Source: an uncultured Candidatus Melainabacteria bacterium (GTDB lineage: Bacteria; Cyanobacteriota; Vampirovibrionia; Gastranaerophilales; Gastranaerophilaceae). From it: 64,000 nt of DNA. A program made the translations under genes and the position numbers. Below the pieces are notes generated by a model, which saw only the letters and a list, made by a program, of their open reading frames with translations, searched no databases and was not told the DNA's origin. Below, one piece after another: positions 37,399 to 46,649 of this stretch; positions within the stretch are counted from its first letter, which is position 1, and each line of letters starts with the position of its first letter. The DNA lies in NCBI GenBank assembly GCA_934754775.1, contig CAKVIM010000005.1:1-64000 (forward strand), written 5' to 3'.

Positions 37399-38367
37399 TT
37401 AATTAAAGATTTCTTCAATGATTTCGGCTATTTCGGGTGAAATATCGGATGGAGAAGCAATATTTTCTCTCACCATTTTAGCAAAATCTGCTTTTTTGAA
37501 TTCATGTAAACCTTTGTTTTTGAATATTAATTCAAGATTTTTAGCTTCCGGAACCCCGTCTAATAAATCTGCCTCACTAATTGTTGCGAAATTTTCCAAA
37601 TGATGATTAAGTGTTTTTATTATTAATGACTTTGGTAGCAGATCTTCAAACTCTCCACAAGCAACAAGATGTATTTTATCTATACTGCGTAATTTCGGAC
37701 GGATTTGGGCGATATTTTCTTCAGCATCCCTGTCTAGAAGCAAGAAAATTGGTAGTTTTAACTCTTCAATAAGCCTATAATACATTTTTACAACCTGATT
37801 TTTGCCACCAGCGGGTATAATTTGTATCCCTTTTTGGTAAAAATCATGCCCTAAATACCTTGAAAACGCCGGAAGTAAAATTTCTTCCGTTAAACCTTCA
37901 ACCAAAATGACTTTCTCTATAGGAAATTTGAGCAGGTTCTCTTCTCTCATTTTTATAAGGTCATTATGTTCCGCCAAAGATTTCAGCCAACGCAAATTTA
38001 TAACACATGAGTCATCTATATATGTTATTGCTTCTTGATAATTAATTTTATTGTCTAATAAAATTTGCGTAGCTTCATCATTATTATATATAGAATTTTC
38101 ATAAGATTGTAAACATTTGTTTATAGAAAAATCAACTGTTTTGTCTGGTAACGACGAGTTTATTATTTCTACGGCATAATCTCTAATAATTTGAATTTCT
38201 AACTTTTCAAGTTCTGTTTTTTTGTATTTAGGCTCAATTAAATTAGATAGAATTATATCAAAAAACACCCTCAAATATTTTTCTTTAGTAGATTTGAAAC
38301 GAGTCAGCCTATCTAAAGAAATCAAGAGTTGTTCACGAGTTAATTTTTTATACTTAATTTTTTCCAT
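37399..38367 (-). CDS. Isolated OLD-type TOPRIM protein
   Basis: A 322-residue protein. The C-terminal half is a TOPRIM domain of the OLD kind: VILVEGLTEEILLPAF (catalytic Glu), IIPAGGKNQV, FLLLDRDAEE (DxD-type acidic pair) and GEFEDLLPKSLI. The N-terminal 140 residues are helical and carry no Walker motifs, so the ABC-type ATPase of true OLD nucleases is absent. Nuclease or primase-like activity is possible but unproven. No ribosome site is seen before the ATG. No partner ATPase gene is adjacent. Confidence 0.65.
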   Translation of the reverse strand: MEKIKYKKLTREQLLISLDRLTRFKSTKEKYLRVFFDIILSNLIEPKYKKTELEKLEIQIIRDYAVEIINSSLPDKTVDFSINKCLQSYENSIYNNDEATQILLDNKINYQEAITYIDDSCVINLRWLKSLAEHNDLIKMREENLLKFPIEKVILVEGLTEEILLPAFSRYLGHDFYQKGIQIIPAGGKNQVVKMYYRLIEELKLPIFLLLDRDAEENIAQIRPKLRSIDKIHLVACGEFEDLLPKSLIIKTLNHHLENFATISEADLLDGVPEAKNLELIFKNKGLHEFKKADFAKMVRENIASPSDISPEIAEIIEEIFN

Positions 38368-38489
38368 ACACTATAAAATTATTTTAGTATAGAATTTATC
38401 CAATGTAAAACTTTGTAAATAATTTCTGTAAAATTAAATGTAAAGTTTTGTAACAATAGTTTTAAACATGTGCAATTATTAAAAATAAA

Positions 38490-38505
38490 AATACTTTATA
38501 TATAC
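38490..38505 (+). promoter_or_regulatory. Shared 16-bp upstream element, copy 3
   Basis: AATACTTTATATATAC, identical to the copies at 9822-9837 and 10209-10224, lies 35 bases before the ATG of the 38541 gene. The same strand relation and similar distance in all three cases argue for a promoter or operator function. Confidence 0.6.
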
Positions 38506-38540
38506 AAGAGTATAAAAAACACGGAGACTAGGCACAGAAA

Positions 38541-39314
38541 ATGGCATTCTTGTTATTACTACATGAAAAATTGAGGCTGAGACGTCAGGTCAACAAACTG
38601 ACGTTAAAACAGACGCAAAATTCTAGCCGCCTAGAACGTGTTCAAAAGAATATTGAACGCATCCAAAAGATGTATTCAAAACAGGAAACTACTCTAGACC
38701 AACAAGCTAAAAATTGGTCAGCTTTGGCTAAAAATAGCATTTGGTCAGGTGCAGGTTTGAACTCAAATCAAATGGGCTTTAACCCATTGAATTTTGGTAT
38801 GGGTAATGGTAATAGTTTATTCAGAATGAATGCAATGCAACAAGCAATAGCTAACAACTCTGAACTTAGAAGCAAAATCGGCGAAGGTAACTTCGAAAAG
38901 ATGATGGCAGAATATCAAGCTGGTACATTATCTAAAACAAATGATGGAGCAGATGTTGCAGCAACTGATCGTAAGTACGGAGCTAATGGCGAGTTTAATT
39001 ATGATCAAATTCAAGCCTTCCAACAATTAATGACTTGGGCAGGCAATTGTGAATCACAAGCTCAAATGCAATGTCAAAACACTATTACACAATATGATAC
39101 AGGTCTTACAAACTATGTAGCAAGAATGAAAGAACAAATTGAAGATGAACAGGCAATGGCATTAGCACCACTTGAAGCATTGCAAACAGAATACGATTTG
39201 GAAAAGTCTTCAATCGAAACTCAATTAGCATCTGCAAGAGAAAGATTACAAACAATCGAACAAGCTTGTTCCGAAGAAGTGAAGAACTCAGCACCGAAGT
39301 TCGGTTTAGGTTAA
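38541..39314 (+). CDS. Lineage-specific helical protein
   Basis: A 257-residue, Gln-rich helical protein of unknown function. A basic N-terminal coiled coil (LERVQKNIERIQKMYSKQ) is followed by an Asn/Gly/Met-rich linker near residues 75-95, and a C-terminal coiled coil (EALQTEYDLEKSSIETQL). No signal peptide or membrane helix. The C-terminal pattern resembles the 9355 protein, and both share the same 16-bp upstream element, so they may belong to one family and regulon. The ATG at 38541 has only a distant GGAG. A strong terminator follows. Confidence 0.72.
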   Translation: MAFLLLLHEKLRLRRQVNKLTLKQTQNSSRLERVQKNIERIQKMYSKQETTLDQQAKNWSALAKNSIWSGAGLNSNQMGFNPLNFGMGNGNSLFRMNAMQQAIANNSELRSKIGEGNFEKMMAEYQAGTLSKTNDGADVAATDRKYGANGEFNYDQIQAFQQLMTWAGNCESQAQMQCQNTITQYDTGLTNYVARMKEQIEDEQAMALAPLEALQTEYDLEKSSIETQLASARERLQTIEQACSEEVKNSAPKFGLG

Positions 39315-39338
39315 TAATAGTTATTAAGTTTCATATAA

Positions 39339-39370
39339 CAAGGGCGGCTCGAAGAGCCGCCCTTGTTTTA
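39339..39370 (+). terminator. Terminator after the 38541 gene
   Basis: A 12-bp GC-rich perfect stem (39339-39350 with 39354-39365, loop GAA) followed by TTTTATTTT. It lies 25 bases after the stop at 39314. Confidence 0.93.
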
Positions 39371-39400
39371 TTTTATATAAAATTTGCAACTCTCGGTCAT

Positions 39401-39982
39401 TCCCTCTCCTAGGGCACTAGTGTCCATTATAAATTTTATCAAATGAACGACATTCGTGCTGCGAACGTGCAGCGATTAGCTGCGATAGTGAGCACAGGAG
39501 TGCAAGCTCTGCTTGCTACATTTATTTAATTAAACGCTCGTAAGAGCGTAGGAAGCGATAGCGTGTTTTCTCTTTCTTTTGGTCCTTTTCTGGGGTAAAT
39601 ACTTTCAACTTGTAGGAGCACTTACTAGCTTGGAAGTAAAGTAAAAAATCTTTTTATTCGCAACAAAAGAGAAAGAAAAGAACATTTCAAAAAACTTTTT
39701 ATTTCAAAATAATTCTTACTTTTTCTTCTTTGAAAAAGCAAGAAGAAAAAGTAAGCAAAAAGAAGAAACTTTAATTGTTTTCTACAACCTAACGGTTGTG
39801 GTTTAAATGGATGTGGCAAGCAGAGCTTGCACTCTTACGCTCGCTAAAAAACGCTCGCAGTGCGAATGTCGTTCAAATTTAGTCTTGACTCTATGTTTGT
39901 AACATAACTATATTGATTTTATTCTATTCTAGAATTTTTTCTAAAAATTATTATGGACAGTAGTGCCTCCTAGGGTGAGGGA
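39401..39982. repeat. Fold-back repeat element, copy 1
   Basis: A 582-base gene-free element with nested inverted repeats. The outer arms are 39401-39426 (TCCCTCTCCTAGGGCACTAG...) and 39953-39982 (its imperfect complement). The inner arms are 39443-39510 and 39805-39876, sharing GAACGACATTCG and GAGTGCAAGCTCTGCTTGC. The centre is rich in TTCTTTT/AAAGAAA tracts and holds ACAACCTAACGGTTGTGG. It is related to the element at 48661-49040. Open frames inside are low-complexity and look spurious. No transposase gene; a MITE-like element is the best guess. The remaining 39371-39400 and 39983-40040 hold nothing else except a possible dnaE promoter. Confidence 0.75.
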
Positions 39983-40040
39983 TATATTTACCCCATAAAA
40001 TTTTACAATCCTTAATACGCCATTGTGATAAATTAAATAT

Positions 40041-43000
40041 ATGGCAAATTTTATACCTTTACATATTCACTCGGAGTATTCTTTATTAGATGGGATGATT
40101 AGAGTAGGCGACTTGGTCAAGTATGCCCAAGAGAACAATGTGCCTGCAATTGCGATTACAGACCACGGGGTTATGTATTCTGCGGTCGAATTTTATGAAC
40201 TGGCAAAGCACGCCGGAATTAACCCGCTAATAGGATGCGAATTTTATGTCCATGATGGAGATATCCATGTTCACGACAATTCGCACAACCCACTATATCA
40301 CTTAATCTTGATTGCAAAGGATAACAAAGGATATAAAAACCTAATCAAATTAGTTTCAACAGCTTGGTGCGAAGGTTTCTACTACAAGCCACGTATAAAC
40401 TTTGAACTTCTTAAAGAGTATCACGAAGGGCTTATCTGTGCTTCTGCCTGTTTAGGTGGCGAAGTCTTACAACATTTGCTCAAAAATGAATATGAACAAG
40501 CGAAAGAAGTTGCAAAACGCTACAAAGAATTATTCGGAGATGATTATTATATAGAGCTTCAAGACCATAATTTGGAAGAACAGAAACGTACGAATCCTGA
40601 TTTAATGCGTATTGCAAAAGAACTGGACATAAAATTAATTATAACAAACGACTCGCACTATTTAACCAAAGCGGACGCTGACGCACAAGATACGCTATTA
40701 TGCTTGCAAACAAACGCCAATAAGGATGACGAAAAACGTTTCCACTTTCCAAATAATGAGTTTTACGTAAAATCAAAAGATGAGATGCGACAAGCGTTTT
40801 CGTGGATGGATGACGCTACTTTTGAAGAATGCTGTGCTAATACAGAAGAAGCTGCCAACAAGTGCAACGTAGAAATAGAGCTTCACAACGCTCCTTTGCC
40901 TCATTATGACGTGCCTGAAGAATTCTTGTTTACATCAGACGACGTTGACCCGAAAATTCTTGAACGACTTAAAAAGAAAAACAAAACAGAGAATACTGCA
41001 GACGTTTTAGAAGAAGCAAAATACATTCAAGGTATAGAAAATTATCTTGAACACATTGTATTTGAAGGTTTAAAAAAACGTTACGGCGACCCGATTCCCG
41101 AAAAAATCATTGAGCGTACGAAATACGAACTGGGCGTAATCAACCAAATGGGTTTCCCGGCATACTTTATGATTACATGGGATTTTATCCACTTTGCAAA
41201 GACTCATGATATTCCTGTAGGCCCGGGAAGAGGTTCTGCTGCCGGTTCAGTTGTAGCCTACGCACTTGAAATTACTGACATTGACCCTATATATCACAAA
41301 CTGTTGTTCGAAAGATTCTTAAACCCAGAACGTTTCACTATGCCCGATATTGATATCGACTTTTGTATCGACAGGCGTAGTGAAGTTATTGACTACGTAA
41401 CTCAAAAATACGGCGAGGACAAAGTTTGTCAGATTATCACGTTCTCTACTTATGCTCCAAAAGCTGCATTTAAGGGTGTTGGGCGTGTATTGCAAGTTCC
41501 GTTTGCAGAAAGTAACCGCCTAACAGGATTAATCGAGCCTGCACTTGATGTCGCTAGAGCAACAAATCCGAAAGCAGAATGGCTTCGTGATATTGTAGTT
41601 GCGGAAGGAGAGTCTGATTTTAAAAAGCTATATGACGAAGATTATCAAATAATGAATCCGGAGAGCGGTAAAACAATAAGCTTCAAGCGTTGGGTTGATA
41701 TGGCTGTTGCAATCGAAGGCTTAAAGTGCGGTACAGGTACACACGCAGCAGGTGTAATTATTTCTCACGCACCGTTAGATACGATTTTACCTGTTCAACC
41801 GTCAAAAGACGGTATTGTACAAACAGGGTACCCGAAACACGAAGCAACAGAAGTTCTTGACCTATTAAAGATGGACTTTTTAGGTTTAAGAAACTTAACT
41901 ATGATTACAAAAACGTGCAAAATGGTTAAAAAATACCGTGGTATAGATGTAGACATTAACCACATTCCGCTTGATGATAAACCTACATACGATATGCTTG
42001 TACGTGGTGAAACAATCGGCATATTCCAGCTTGAATCTCAAGGTATGATGAACCTTGTAAAACGTCTTAAACCGGACGTATTTGAAGATTTGGGTGCATT
42101 AGTAGCCTTATTCCGTCCGGGGCCGTTGGGTTCCGGCATGGTTGACGATTTCGTAGCCAGAAAGCATGGAAAGCAAGAAATTACATATGCTCATCCATTA
42201 CTTGAGCCTGTGTTAAAAGATACATACGGCACAATTGTTTATCAGGAACAAATCATGCAGGTATTCCAAGTGCTTGCAGATTATTCCCTCGGTCAAGCAG
42301 ACCAAGTCCGCCGTATGATGGGTAAAAAAGACCTTAAGACAATGGAAGAACAACGAGGCAAGTTTATTGAAGCTTCTGCAAAACATGATATGAAAAAAGA
42401 AGATGCAGAAAAGCTCTTTAACCAAATCCTTGCGTTCGCATCATACTGTTTCAACAGGTCGCACTCAGCCGCTTATGCTTTCGTAGCTTATCAAACAGCC
42501 TACTTAAAGACGCACTATCCCGTTGAATATTTTTCAGCACTTTTATCAAGTGTTGCTGACAATAAAGACCAGACACAACTTTATATTGAAGAAGCTCAAA
42601 GACTTGGCAGCAAAGTACTTGCACCGGATATTAACAAATCCTATCTTGAATACGCACCGGACGGTGACAACATTCGCTTCGGTATGGCTGCAATCAAAGG
42701 CGTTGGAGCTCCTGTAGTTGAAGCTATTATAAAAGAGCGTGAAGAGAATGGCGATTTTAAGAATATATTTGACTTCTGCAAGCGTGTTGACACAAAATAT
42801 GTTAACAAAAAGTCTTTAGAAGGTTTGATTAAAGCCGGAGCATTTTCTAATATTGAAAAGAGTAGAAAACAACTGTTTGAGAATATGGAGCACATCCTCG
42901 ACGTTACTTCGAAAGAAGCTAAAGACAAAGCTATGGGGCAAGTAAGCTTGTTTGCATCACTTGGCGAAGATAGCGGTTTTGAAAATGTACAATATCAACT

Positions 43001-43676
43001 AATCGGAAGCGATGCAGAGTATACAGACAAAGAAATTCAGCAGTTTGAAAAAGAATTCCTCGGGTTTTATGTCACATCACACCCCCTATTTTCAATAAGG
43101 GACAAGCTGCCATTTTTAATGACACATAGAGTCGCAGAACTAAAAGACCTTGAAGAAGAAACCGTTGTGACTCTTTGTGGATTGATTACTGCTACAAGAC
43201 AGATTCCTACGAAGAAAGACCCGTCAAAATTCTTGAGATTTATTACATTAGAAGATTTGACAGGAAAAGTCGACTGCGTTTGCTTCCACAAAAAGCTTCA
43301 AGAGTTTGGCGAAATGCTTGTGCAAGATAACAAAGTTGTAATTACCGGCAAAGTTCAACATAGGGGCGAAGATGCCATAAGCGTCTTGATTGATAACGTT
43401 AAATCAGTTGAAAACTCAAATATAGTTACGGTTAGCCTTAAAAAAGAGGTTAAATACGAGGAACTCTGCGGAATTAAAAATATTTTAGCAAAACACCACG
43501 GAGATGACCCTGTAATGTTTAAATTGCCGCCAGTAAACGGATACAGTACAAAAATCCTGACCGCACCGATTTTCTGGGTAAATTCTACAAACGACTTCGT
43601 AAACCATGTTAACAAAGTCTTTGCAAACGAAGTTGACGTATCTATTCGCTCATTAGACCAACCATTAGAGGTTTAG
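40041..43676 (+). CDS. dnaE: DNA polymerase III alpha subunit
   Basis: The replicative polymerase, 1211 residues. The N-terminal PHP domain shows HIHSEYSLLDG and ITDHGVMYS; the polymerase core has GPGRGSAAGSVVAYAL and the catalytic PDIDIDF (D436, D438), then TGTHAAGVIIS, the helix-hairpin-helix region and the C-terminal OB fold (TLCGLITATRQIPTKKD). No intein. There is no ribosome site before ATG 40041, and TGTGATAAAT at 40025-40033 could be a -10, which would give a leaderless mRNA. It converges on waaA with a 4-base overlap. Confidence 0.97.
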   Translation: MANFIPLHIHSEYSLLDGMIRVGDLVKYAQENNVPAIAITDHGVMYSAVEFYELAKHAGINPLIGCEFYVHDGDIHVHDNSHNPLYHLILIAKDNKGYKNLIKLVSTAWCEGFYYKPRINFELLKEYHEGLICASACLGGEVLQHLLKNEYEQAKEVAKRYKELFGDDYYIELQDHNLEEQKRTNPDLMRIAKELDIKLIITNDSHYLTKADADAQDTLLCLQTNANKDDEKRFHFPNNEFYVKSKDEMRQAFSWMDDATFEECCANTEEAANKCNVEIELHNAPLPHYDVPEEFLFTSDDVDPKILERLKKKNKTENTADVLEEAKYIQGIENYLEHIVFEGLKKRYGDPIPEKIIERTKYELGVINQMGFPAYFMITWDFIHFAKTHDIPVGPGRGSAAGSVVAYALEITDIDPIYHKLLFERFLNPERFTMPDIDIDFCIDRRSEVIDYVTQKYGEDKVCQIITFSTYAPKAAFKGVGRVLQVPFAESNRLTGLIEPALDVARATNPKAEWLRDIVVAEGESDFKKLYDEDYQIMNPESGKTISFKRWVDMAVAIEGLKCGTGTHAAGVIISHAPLDTILPVQPSKDGIVQTGYPKHEATEVLDLLKMDFLGLRNLTMITKTCKMVKKYRGIDVDINHIPLDDKPTYDMLVRGETIGIFQLESQGMMNLVKRLKPDVFEDLGALVALFRPGPLGSGMVDDFVARKHGKQEITYAHPLLEPVLKDTYGTIVYQEQIMQVFQVLADYSLGQADQVRRMMGKKDLKTMEEQRGKFIEASAKHDMKKEDAEKLFNQILAFASYCFNRSHSAAYAFVAYQTAYLKTHYPVEYFSALLSSVADNKDQTQLYIEEAQRLGSKVLAPDINKSYLEYAPDGDNIRFGMAAIKGVGAPVVEAIIKEREENGDFKNIFDFCKRVDTKYVNKKSLEGLIKAGAFSNIEKSRKQLFENMEHILDVTSKEAKDKAMGQVSLFASLGEDSGFENVQYQLIGSDAEYTDKEIQQFEKEFLGFYVTSHPLFSIRDKLPFLMTHRVAELKDLEEETVVTLCGLITATRQIPTKKDPSKFLRFITLEDLTGKVDCVCFHKKLQEFGEMLVQDNKVVITGKVQHRGEDAISVLIDNVKSVENSNIVTVSLKKEVKYEELCGIKNILAKHHGDDPVMFKLPPVNGYSTKILTAPIFWVNSTNDFVNHVNKVFANEVDVSIRSLDQPLEV

Positions 43677-44893
43677 CCTTTTAATACGTTTACAACAAAT
43701 TCTAAAGCACCTTGTTGAGCTTTGAATACTTCAACACCTGCTTCAGCCGTTTTGTTATAAAATTCTGTATCAGAAAAGAGTTTATCTGCAATATTAAATA
43801 ACTCGTCAGGCGTTTTAACCACAAATCCTGCTTTCGCATTTTGGATAATCGCATAAATATCCTTAAAATTATGGATAGAAGGCCCAGAAATAACAGGTTT
43901 TCCAAATATAGTAGCTTCAAGCGGGTTATGGCCGCCTGTTTTGTTGAAACTTCCACCAATAAACGCAACATCTGCGAATGCAAACATTTTCCCCAGTTCG
44001 CCCATCGTATCAAGTATCATAACATCATTATTAGCTAAAGTTCCGCCTTCAGAACGCAAGCAAGCGTCTTTTACAATTGATTTTACTTCATCTAAGCGAG
44101 TCAAATGCCTTGGTGCAATAATAAATTTTAAATCTGAATGTTTCGTTTTAAGCTTCAAAAACGTATTATAAATAATTTCATCCTCGCCTGAATGAGTCGA
44201 AGCGGCAAGGAATATTCGTCCGCATTTTTCGAGCTCAAAATCAACCGTAGGAGCGGTTATATCAAACTTTAGATTATTCATTCTCTTTGTGTTGGCAGGG
44301 TTTGCCCCAAGAGCCAAAAACTTGTTCAAATCCTCAGTCGACTGCGTGAAAATGCCTGTATAATTCTGCAATAAAGGTTCAAAGAAAAACTTTAGTTTAC
44401 GATAAGAATTAAAGGTTCTATCAGAAATTCTGCCATTTATAATATACAGCTTAATTCCACGTTTCTTACAAATACTTCCAAAGTTCGGCCAAATTTCGGT
44501 TTCAGCCATCAAAATTTCTGTCGGATTGATTTTATCTAAAAATTTATCGACACAACTCGGTGTATCAAAAGGGAAATAAGTAACCAAATCAGCCGTGCCA
44601 TCAAGCTTTTTGTGAGCAATTTCTTGACCGGTGTTAGTACCCGTTGTAACAACTATTTTTGCGTTAGGAAAAGTCGTTCTGGTAGTTTTGATAAGCTTTT
44701 CTATCGCATTAATTTCGCCAACAGACACTCCGTGAAACATGATTACTCGATTATTTGAAAAATCAGGTGCTTCAAATTCTCCGCATTTGCGTTTGAATGC
44801 GTCATCCGAATAGCCCGCCTTATTGTGCAATAGCTTTAAAAGCGGATAAGAAATTCTAAAAATTGTTTCACTTGCAAGATTTATTAAAGTCAT
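43673..44893 (-). CDS. waaA: 3-deoxy-D-manno-octulosonic acid transferase
   Basis: WaaA (KdtA) adds Kdo to lipid A precursors at the inner membrane. The 406-residue protein shows a short N-terminal hydrophobic region, FHGVSVGEINA, TTGTNTGQEIA, MAETEIWPNF, the INGRISDRTF segment, APRHLTRLDEV and a late GGSFNKTGGHNPLEA (sugar-nucleotide site). It supports a Gram-negative envelope with LPS. Its ATG follows the stop of the ArnT-like gene directly, so both form one operon. Confidence 0.94.
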   Translation of the reverse strand: MTLINLASETIFRISYPLLKLLHNKAGYSDDAFKRKCGEFEAPDFSNNRVIMFHGVSVGEINAIEKLIKTTRTTFPNAKIVVTTGTNTGQEIAHKKLDGTADLVTYFPFDTPSCVDKFLDKINPTEILMAETEIWPNFGSICKKRGIKLYIINGRISDRTFNSYRKLKFFFEPLLQNYTGIFTQSTEDLNKFLALGANPANTKRMNNLKFDITAPTVDFELEKCGRIFLAASTHSGEDEIIYNTFLKLKTKHSDLKFIIAPRHLTRLDEVKSIVKDACLRSEGGTLANNDVMILDTMGELGKMFAFADVAFIGGSFNKTGGHNPLEATIFGKPVISGPSIHNFKDIYAIIQNAKAGFVVKTPDELFNIADKLFSDTEFYNKTAEAGVEVFKAQQGALEFVVNVLKG

Positions 44894-46534
44894 TTATTTA
44901 CCTTCTACTAACATATATTTTCTGCCATCCTTAACAAGTTGATAATCAAGAGCTTCAACCTCTTCATCAATTGCCTTGTGAGGAAGAATAACTAAATTAT
45001 TCGGACGCTTAAGAGCTGATTTGAGTTCATCTATAGTAAAATCTTTACCGTACTCAACAGGTTTTCCGCCGTAATAAATCAATGAATACTTGTGAGAAAA
45101 ATGGTAGCAGGTTAAAGTCTTGTCCTCATTTTTAGCAATTTGAGCATATTCAAGCAAATCATCTTGACCAAATTTGTAGTCAATCTTGAAGAACTTTTCG
45201 GTGCCAAAAGCTGACAAAACAAGCATTAAAATTACATAGGTAAAAAATACGCCCAAATATCTTTCACGCTTAGCAAACAGAATTGATGCCAAACCTGATG
45301 CGAATAATAGTGTTATACAAAGAGGTTTTGCAGAAGATATATCTGCAACCAATTGTGCCGGCAAGAATAGTGGAGTAAATATTGCTACAATTGAAGCCAA
45401 TATAAAGATTCCACCTACAACATAAACAGTTTTATTTATGATTCTGCTATATTCACCTTTTTCGATATATTTATACCAGATATAACCGCCCAAACAAGCC
45501 AATGACGGATAAATCGGTAAAATATATGTAATTAATTTTGTTTTAGATGATGAGAAAAATAACAGTGTAAATACTGCTATTATAGCGTTATAAACCAAAA
45601 ATCTCTGTGTATCTGTTAAGTTTTGGAACTTAAAATCACGCTTAATACATTTTCTGATAAGTACAGCCAGAGTTGAAACAATCCACGGGAAGAAGCCCCA
45701 AAGAATTGTTAAAAAGTAGAAATAAAACGGCTGTTGGCGTCCGATTTCGTTTGAACCTAGAAATCTTGCGATATGATGTTTTATCACATATTCTTGGAAG
45801 AATAGCGGGTCATGGATTTTTAGCATTACAATGTGCCAAGGTAGCGTTATTAAAAAGAACAAAACAAAACCGACTAAAAAGTATTGCGGCTTAAAAATTT
45901 CTTTGAATTTCTTTGAAAAAATTGAGATAAAGAACATTGAGCCGAATGGAACAACAAATCCCGGAATCCCCTTCGCCATTACAGCTAAACCTGAAAAAAT
46001 ATAAAACAACCACCAGAAATATTTTTTGTTCTTTTCTTCAGAGAATGTTGTTAGCATACCAAAGCAAAGTGAGAACCAAACACAGGTAGCAACAACGATA
46101 TCGAGAATTGCAAACTTTGATAAGATTAAAAATTCTAAAGATGTTGCAAGGACTAAGGCTGAAACTACACCATAAGCTCTTGATACAATTTTTCTTCCTA
46201 CAAAATAAGTCAAAAAACCGCACAAAGTTCCATAAAGTGCGACCGGAAAACGAGCCGTGAATTCGGTTATTTTACCAAACAAGCCGAATGATAGGCATTC
46301 TCCCCAGAAGTAAAGAGGTGGCTTTTCAAAGAAAAACTCGTTATTCAAATACAGGGTCAAAAAGTCCTTTGTATTGAACATATCTTTTGACATAGAAACA
46401 TATCTTGATTCATCCACGTCCATCAAGGCATATGCCCAAATATTATGAAAGAATATAAAATAAAATAATATGCCTAACCCCAGAATAGTAAACCATTCCT
46501 GATGCTTGATAACAAATTCTTTAATCTTAGTCAT
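44894..46534 (-). CDS. ArnT-like glycosyltransferase
   Basis: An inner-membrane GT-C glycosyltransferase of about 546 residues with some eleven or twelve membrane helices. DVDESRYVSMSKDM is the ArnT/PMT acidic motif in the first periplasmic loop, FEKPPLYFWGECLSF follows, and AVMAKGIPGFVVP is typical. ArnT puts 4-amino-arabinose on lipid A from an undecaprenyl donor; coupling with waaA fits lipid A or core modification, but the sugar is not shown. ATG 46534, after GGGAGAGGGAG, is preferred to an ATG 11 codons upstream. Confidence 0.85.
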   Translation of the reverse strand: MTKIKEFVIKHQEWFTILGLGILFYFIFFHNIWAYALMDVDESRYVSMSKDMFNTKDFLTLYLNNEFFFEKPPLYFWGECLSFGLFGKITEFTARFPVALYGTLCGFLTYFVGRKIVSRAYGVVSALVLATSLEFLILSKFAILDIVVATCVWFSLCFGMLTTFSEEKNKKYFWWLFYIFSGLAVMAKGIPGFVVPFGSMFFISIFSKKFKEIFKPQYFLVGFVLFFLITLPWHIVMLKIHDPLFFQEYVIKHHIARFLGSNEIGRQQPFYFYFLTILWGFFPWIVSTLAVLIRKCIKRDFKFQNLTDTQRFLVYNAIIAVFTLLFFSSSKTKLITYILPIYPSLACLGGYIWYKYIEKGEYSRIINKTVYVVGGIFILASIVAIFTPLFLPAQLVADISSAKPLCITLLFASGLASILFAKRERYLGVFFTYVILMLVLSAFGTEKFFKIDYKFGQDDLLEYAQIAKNEDKTLTCYHFSHKYSLIYYGGKPVEYGKDFTIDELKSALKRPNNLVILPHKAIDEEVEALDYQLVKDGRKYMLVEGK

Positions 46535-46580
46535 ACTCCCTCTCCCTTTTTTTACCCATTCTATCATAAAAATTGTGAAT

Positions 46581-46618
46581 AAAAAATAACGGCAAGTAAA
46601 TCTTTACCCGCCGTTATA
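46581..46618 (-). terminator. Terminator after the coiled-coil gene
   Basis: ATAACGGC pairs with GCCGTTAT, with a second stem GTAAA/TTTAC inside, followed on the minus strand by TTTTTTATT. It lies about 32 bases after the 46650 stop. Confidence 0.85.
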
Positions 46619-46649
46619 TTGTTGTTTGTAAATATAGTTGTTTTTAGTT

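Noticed and set aside
39625-39819. 64-residue minus-strand open frame
   Set aside because: Lies in fold-back element copy 1 and has the same low-complexity make-up; no start signal.
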